Assembly: GCF_002847285.1 (NCBI RefSeq)
Contig: NZ_CP025407.1
Coordinates: forward strand, 6,017,001-6,081,000
Reading direction: 5' to 3'
DNA from: Streptomyces sp. CMB-StM0423
GTDB taxonomy: Bacteria; Actinomycetota; Actinomycetes; Streptomycetales; Streptomycetaceae
Length of the DNA: 64,000 bases
Made by a program: the position numbers and the translations under genes. The notes under the pieces were generated by a model. The model saw only the letters and a program-made list of their open reading frames with translations. It did no database searches and was not told the DNA's origin. Shown here one piece after another: positions 61,283-64,000 of the stretch (within the stretch, counting starts at the first letter, position 1; each line of letters begins with the position of its first letter).

Positions 61283-62239
61283 GTGTCGGAATCGGCGGCG
61301 CAGGTCAGGGAAATTCTGCGGCATCTCGAAGCCGAAGGCGATCTTTCCCGGGCTTCCTTTCGGGGTGAGTGCGAGTGGACATGGGATCGTGTCACACCCG
61401 GGCTGCTCGCACTCCTCGCCATTCATACGGCCGTCGTGGACGAACTGGGGGGACTTCCTGACGACGGCGGTGTGGAACGGCTGTTGGCCGAAGCCGTCGC
61501 GCACACGCGGGGGCTGGAGCGTTTCGATGTCGGCGACCTGGCGGCACTGCTGCGCGCGGACGTGGTGCGCTCAAGCCGCCCGGACGGACCGGATGGACTG
61601 ACCTGGGGCGGGTGCTTCCGCCTCCTCGGCGGGCTGGTGGCTGTCCGCCGGATGTCCTCGGCGGACCTCGACGACCTGCTGGAACGGGCGGAAGCAGCGT
61701 GCCGTCACATGCTCGGGACCGGCCTCCTGACCGAGCCCCGGGTGCGCGACGGCGAGTACGGGCCGTGGGACGTCTCGGAATCCTGGAGCCCGGAGACCGA
61801 GCGGATCGCCGTCGCATCCTTGCGGGTGCCGCGCATACCGGGAGTCGACATCCTGCCCTACCGGACCGCCGACGGCATTCTCGGCGCAACCGCGAAGCTC
61901 GTCGGCGTGAGGTTCTTGCTGCAGGCGTTCGAGGCCGGGTCGACCGGCAAGACGTGGGATTCCTCCCGGCGGGGCATCATCGCGAACGTCATGGCCAAGG
62001 GAGGCGAGGCGGAAGAGGCAACTCACGCTCTCGGCCCCGAGGTCATGGCACGCATGCCCCGTCCGACGGACGGAGAGATCACGGAGCTGAAATTCGTCGG
62101 CTGCGACGGCCCCGGGTGGATTCTCAGGGGCATGATGTCCGGCATAGGAGCCATGGCGGCTGTCATCGACTTGAGGATCCATTTCCTCTTCACCCATACA
62201 GTGGTCGACTTGCGGGCCCGGGACGGCGCCGGGGGGTGA
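61283..62239 (+). CDS. Uncharacterised protein with DUF3710-like C-terminal domain
   Basis: A 318-residue cytoplasmic protein. The C-terminal 150 residues resemble DUF3710: ERIAVASLRVPRIPGVDILP, VRFLLQAFEAG, then ELKFVGCDGPGWILRGMMSG, the family signature. The N-terminal 150 residues, alpha-helical with LLALLAIHTAVVDELGG and GGCFRLLGGLVAVRRMSSAD, are not recognised. The GTG start at 61283 has GAGGAG at nine bases. It is divergent from the ABC transporter gene. Confidence 0.6.
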   Translation: MSESAAQVREILRHLEAEGDLSRASFRGECEWTWDRVTPGLLALLAIHTAVVDELGGLPDDGGVERLLAEAVAHTRGLERFDVGDLAALLRADVVRSSRPDGPDGLTWGGCFRLLGGLVAVRRMSSADLDDLLERAEAACRHMLGTGLLTEPRVRDGEYGPWDVSESWSPETERIAVASLRVPRIPGVDILPYRTADGILGATAKLVGVRFLLQAFEAGSTGKTWDSSRRGIIANVMAKGGEAEEATHALGPEVMARMPRPTDGEITELKFVGCDGPGWILRGMMSGIGAMAAVIDLRIHFLFTHTVVDLRARDGAGG

Positions 62240-62276
62240 GCCGGCGCACGACGACGGCCGGGGCGGCCGGCGGGGG

Positions 62277-63197
62277 TCAGAGCGGGGCCGGCAGGTGGTC
62301 CCGGGCCCACTGCTCGAAGGTGGTGAGCGGGATGCCGAGGGCCGTGGCGTACCGGGGGCGGCCGGGCTGGCCGGCGGTGTTGAGCCACTCGTGCGCGACG
62401 CCCATCGGCGGCATGCCGGCGGCGAGGGCCTCCTCGGCGGTCATGTCCGGGGCGGGCAGGTGCGTACCGAGGACGCGGGAGAGGACGTCGGCGATCTCCG
62501 TCATCGACAGGTAGTCGCTCGCCAACTCCAGTTCGACGCGGTCGAACCGCTCCGGCTCGGCGATCGCCGCGGCCGCCGCGTGCCCGATGTCGGCCACCGC
62601 GACCAGGGACAGCCGGGTCCCGGGGTTCAGGACGCTCACCAGGCCGCCCTCGATGCCGCGCGGGAGGAGAAACCCCATGGATGGGAGGAAGTTCTCCATG
62701 AACGTGCCTGGCTTGAGGAGCGTCCAGCGCGGGAAGCCGGCCGCGCGGAGGTGGTCCTGGACGGCAGCCTTGGCGGTCAGGCCGGCCTCCACCGCCCAGC
62801 GCCCCTCGGCCCAGCCGGGGGTCTCGGTGTGCTGCCCGGCGCCGGTGACGGAGGTGTGCACGAACTGCCGGACCCCTGCGGTCCGCGCGCCCTCGATGAG
62901 GTTGACGCCCTGGGCCACCTCCCCGTCGAAGTCGAAGCCGTCCGCGGTCATGGCGGGCATCTGTACGGAGAACACCGCCCGGGCCCCGGTCGCGGCCCGG
63001 ATGACGGAGTCGCGGTCGTGGAGATCGCCGGCCACCACCTCGGCGCCGAGAGCCGCGACGGTCCGGGCCCGGTCACCGCCCGGGTCCCGTACCAGCGCGC
63101 GGACGGGCACACCCGCCGCCCGCAGGGCGCGCGCGGTGGCGCCGCCCTGCCTGCCGGTGGCGCCGGTGACCAGGACGGGCGCGGAATCTGCGGACAT
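62277..63197 (-). CDS. NmrA-like NAD(P)-binding protein
   Basis: A 306-residue atypical short-chain dehydrogenase of the NmrA/azoreductase-like group. The dinucleotide loop is VLVTGATGRQGGATARAL, followed by VPVRALVRDPGGDRARTVAA, ARAVFSVQMP and FVHTSVTGAGQHTETPGWAE. No catalytic Tyr-Lys pair is evident, so a redox-sensing role is more likely than catalysis. ATG at 63197 has GAGGAG upstream. It is divergent from a TetR gene across a perfect 39-bp palindrome. Confidence 0.88.
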   Translation of the reverse strand: MSADSAPVLVTGATGRQGGATARALRAAGVPVRALVRDPGGDRARTVAALGAEVVAGDLHDRDSVIRAATGARAVFSVQMPAMTADGFDFDGEVAQGVNLIEGARTAGVRQFVHTSVTGAGQHTETPGWAEGRWAVEAGLTAKAAVQDHLRAAGFPRWTLLKPGTFMENFLPSMGFLLPRGIEGGLVSVLNPGTRLSLVAVADIGHAAAAAIAEPERFDRVELELASDYLSMTEIADVLSRVLGTHLPAPDMTAEEALAAGMPPMGVAHEWLNTAGQPGRPRYATALGIPLTTFEQWARDHLPAPL

Positions 63198-63216
63198 GGC
63201 GCTCCTCGGGTGCTCG

Positions 63217-63255
63217 CCGGAACCTAAACGGCGGGGCCCGCCGTTTAGGTTCCGG
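63217..63255. promoter_or_regulatory. Perfect 39-bp palindrome, TetR operator candidate
   Basis: Two 19-base arms, CCGGAACCTAAACGGCGGG and its exact complement, around a central G. It sits between the nmrA-like and tetR genes. A second, decayed copy of the right arm (CCCGCCACTTAGCAAACC) is at 63272-63289, overlapping the tetR leader. Confidence 0.75.
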
Positions 63256-63302
63256 GTACGATACGGCGGGCCCCGCCACTTAGCAAACCCGGAGGCGACA
63301 CC

Positions 63303-63872
63303 ATGCCCGGCACCGGCCAGCGCGCAGACGCGCGGCGCAACTACGCGCGCATCCTCGCCGTGGCCTCGGAAGAGGTCGCCGCGCACGGCGCCGACGCCTC
63401 CCTGGAACAGATCGCCCGCACCGCGGGAGTCGGGTCGGCGACCGTACGAAGGCACTTCCCCACGCGCCGCGCGCTCCTGGAGGCGGTCTCCAGGGAGCGG
63501 ATCGAGGCCCTGGGCCTCCGTGCGCACGCCCTGACCGGAAGGGCGGACAGCCGCGGCGCGCTCCTGGAATGGCTGGACGAGGTGGTGGCCTACTGCGTCG
63601 CCGCCCGCGGCCTGGCCGCCGCGCTCTCCTACGACACCGCCGGGGCGGACCCCGTACACGGCAACACCTGCGCGGCGGCGCTGGCAGGAGCGGCGGCCCC
63701 GCTGCTGCACCGGGCGGTCCAGGACGGCGAGGTGACCCCGGACGCCGCGGTCACCGACCTGATCACCCTGATCGTCGGCATCACCCTGGCCACGGAACAC
63801 CACCCGGACCCCGCCACCGAGGCGAACCGCCTCTTCCACCTGGCGGTCACGGGCCTGAGCCCGCAGAACTGA
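63303..63872 (+). CDS. TetR family transcriptional regulator
   Basis: A 189-residue repressor: the N-terminal helix-turn-helix has ADASLEQIARTAGVGSATVR and RHFPTRRALLEAV, the classic TetR form. The ligand domain ends HLAVTGLSPQN. It is divergent from the NmrA-like gene and probably represses it and itself through the palindromes at 63217-63255 and 63272-63289. GGAGG at 63290-63294 supports ATG 63303. Confidence 0.9.
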   Translation: MPGTGQRADARRNYARILAVASEEVAAHGADASLEQIARTAGVGSATVRRHFPTRRALLEAVSRERIEALGLRAHALTGRADSRGALLEWLDEVVAYCVAARGLAAALSYDTAGADPVHGNTCAAALAGAAAPLLHRAVQDGEVTPDAAVTDLITLIVGITLATEHHPDPATEANRLFHLAVTGLSPQN

Positions 63873-63899
63873 CCGGCGGCGCAGGCCGGGGTCACTTGG

Positions 63900-63912
63900 T
63901 ATCCTTTACTTT
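63900..63912 (+). promoter_or_regulatory. Leaderless -10 of AbrB-type gene
   Basis: TATCCT at 63900-63905 lies seven bases before GTG 63913, and no ribosome site is present. This is the spacing of leaderless transcripts in actinomycetes. No -35 is clear. Confidence 0.45.
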
Positions 63913-64000
63913 GTGACAGAGAAAGTAAGGAAAGTGCGCCGCTGCACCGCGAAGGTGTCCAGCAAGAACCAGATCACTCTCCCTGTCGCCGCGCTGCGCG
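63913..64000 (+). CDS. AbrB/SpoVT-type DNA-binding protein, 5' end only
   Basis: The first 29 codons of a gene cut by the window end. TEKVRKVRRCTAKVSSKNQI followed by TLPVAALR is the swapped-hairpin AbrB DNA-binding signature (KVSSKNQITLP). Such small proteins are antitoxins or regulators; the rest is not visible, so its partner is unknown. Confidence 0.75.
   Translation, partial: MTEKVRKVRRCTAKVSSKNQITLPVAALR

Overview
The window is about 74% GC, densely packed, and full of GTG starts, 4-base start/stop overlaps and TANNNT -10 elements. Gene content, above all a fasR-fabD-fabH-acpP-fabF block flanked by a DUF3145 gene, points to the chromosome of a Streptomyces-like actinomycete. I see no rRNA, tRNA, CRISPR array, insertion sequence or clear prophage. 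All family names come from reading the sequence; no search was run.

Layout. 1-9.6 kb: end of an azlD-like gene, a frameshifted EF-hand gene, a peptidoglycan amidase, an AHSA1-type protein, a decamer repeat beside a truncated regulator gene, a GT-C membrane glycosyltransferase, a YdjM-type membrane protein, a secreted DUF6454-like protein, the zinc chaperone aztD under a Zur-like box, and a two-domain laccase. 9.8-14.2 kb: a secreted operon (ThuA plus sugar dehydrogenase; cupredoxin plus Ig-like repeats plus DUF1080) divergent from the laccase, suggesting extracellular 3-keto-sugar chemistry with copper-based electron transfer. 14.4-23 kb: a quinone reductase, an EamA transporter, small unknown genes, a CUT1 sugar importer without its own ATPase, and an M23 peptidase.

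23-34.4 kb: eight minus-strand genes, mostly translationally coupled (DUF3068, GT4 glycosyltransferase, methyltransferase, a very large AftD-like arabinofuranosyltransferase, PapA-like acyltransferase, second methyltransferase, DMT transporter, Trm112), with a divergent DUF2613-like micro-gene. It resembles the mycobacterial aftD and Rv0224c-Rv0227c neighbourhoods and probably builds a lipid-linked or envelope glycan. 34.9-37.6 kb: a PAS-GAF-SpoIIE-HATPase phosphatase and a GNAT acetyltransferase.

37.6-51.7 kb: sugar catabolism. An IclR regulator, SMP-30 lactonase and aldo/keto reductase; a secreted GH172 enzyme under two LacI-type operators; an ETEC_3214-like membrane protein; and galM, a zinc alcohol dehydrogenase, a U32-like protein and xylFGH on the minus strand. 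Three copies of a shared motif (CGTTCG, N2, ATWTCG) lie upstream of iclR, the alcohol dehydrogenase and the U32-xylFGH unit, suggesting one IclR-type regulon.

51.8-64 kb: a GDSL lipoprotein, DUF3145, the type II fatty-acid genes with fasR and a candidate FasR operator, pirin, an ABC exporter, a DUF3710-like protein, an NmrA/TetR divergent pair around a perfect 39-bp palindrome, and the start of an AbrB-type gene with a leaderless promoter.
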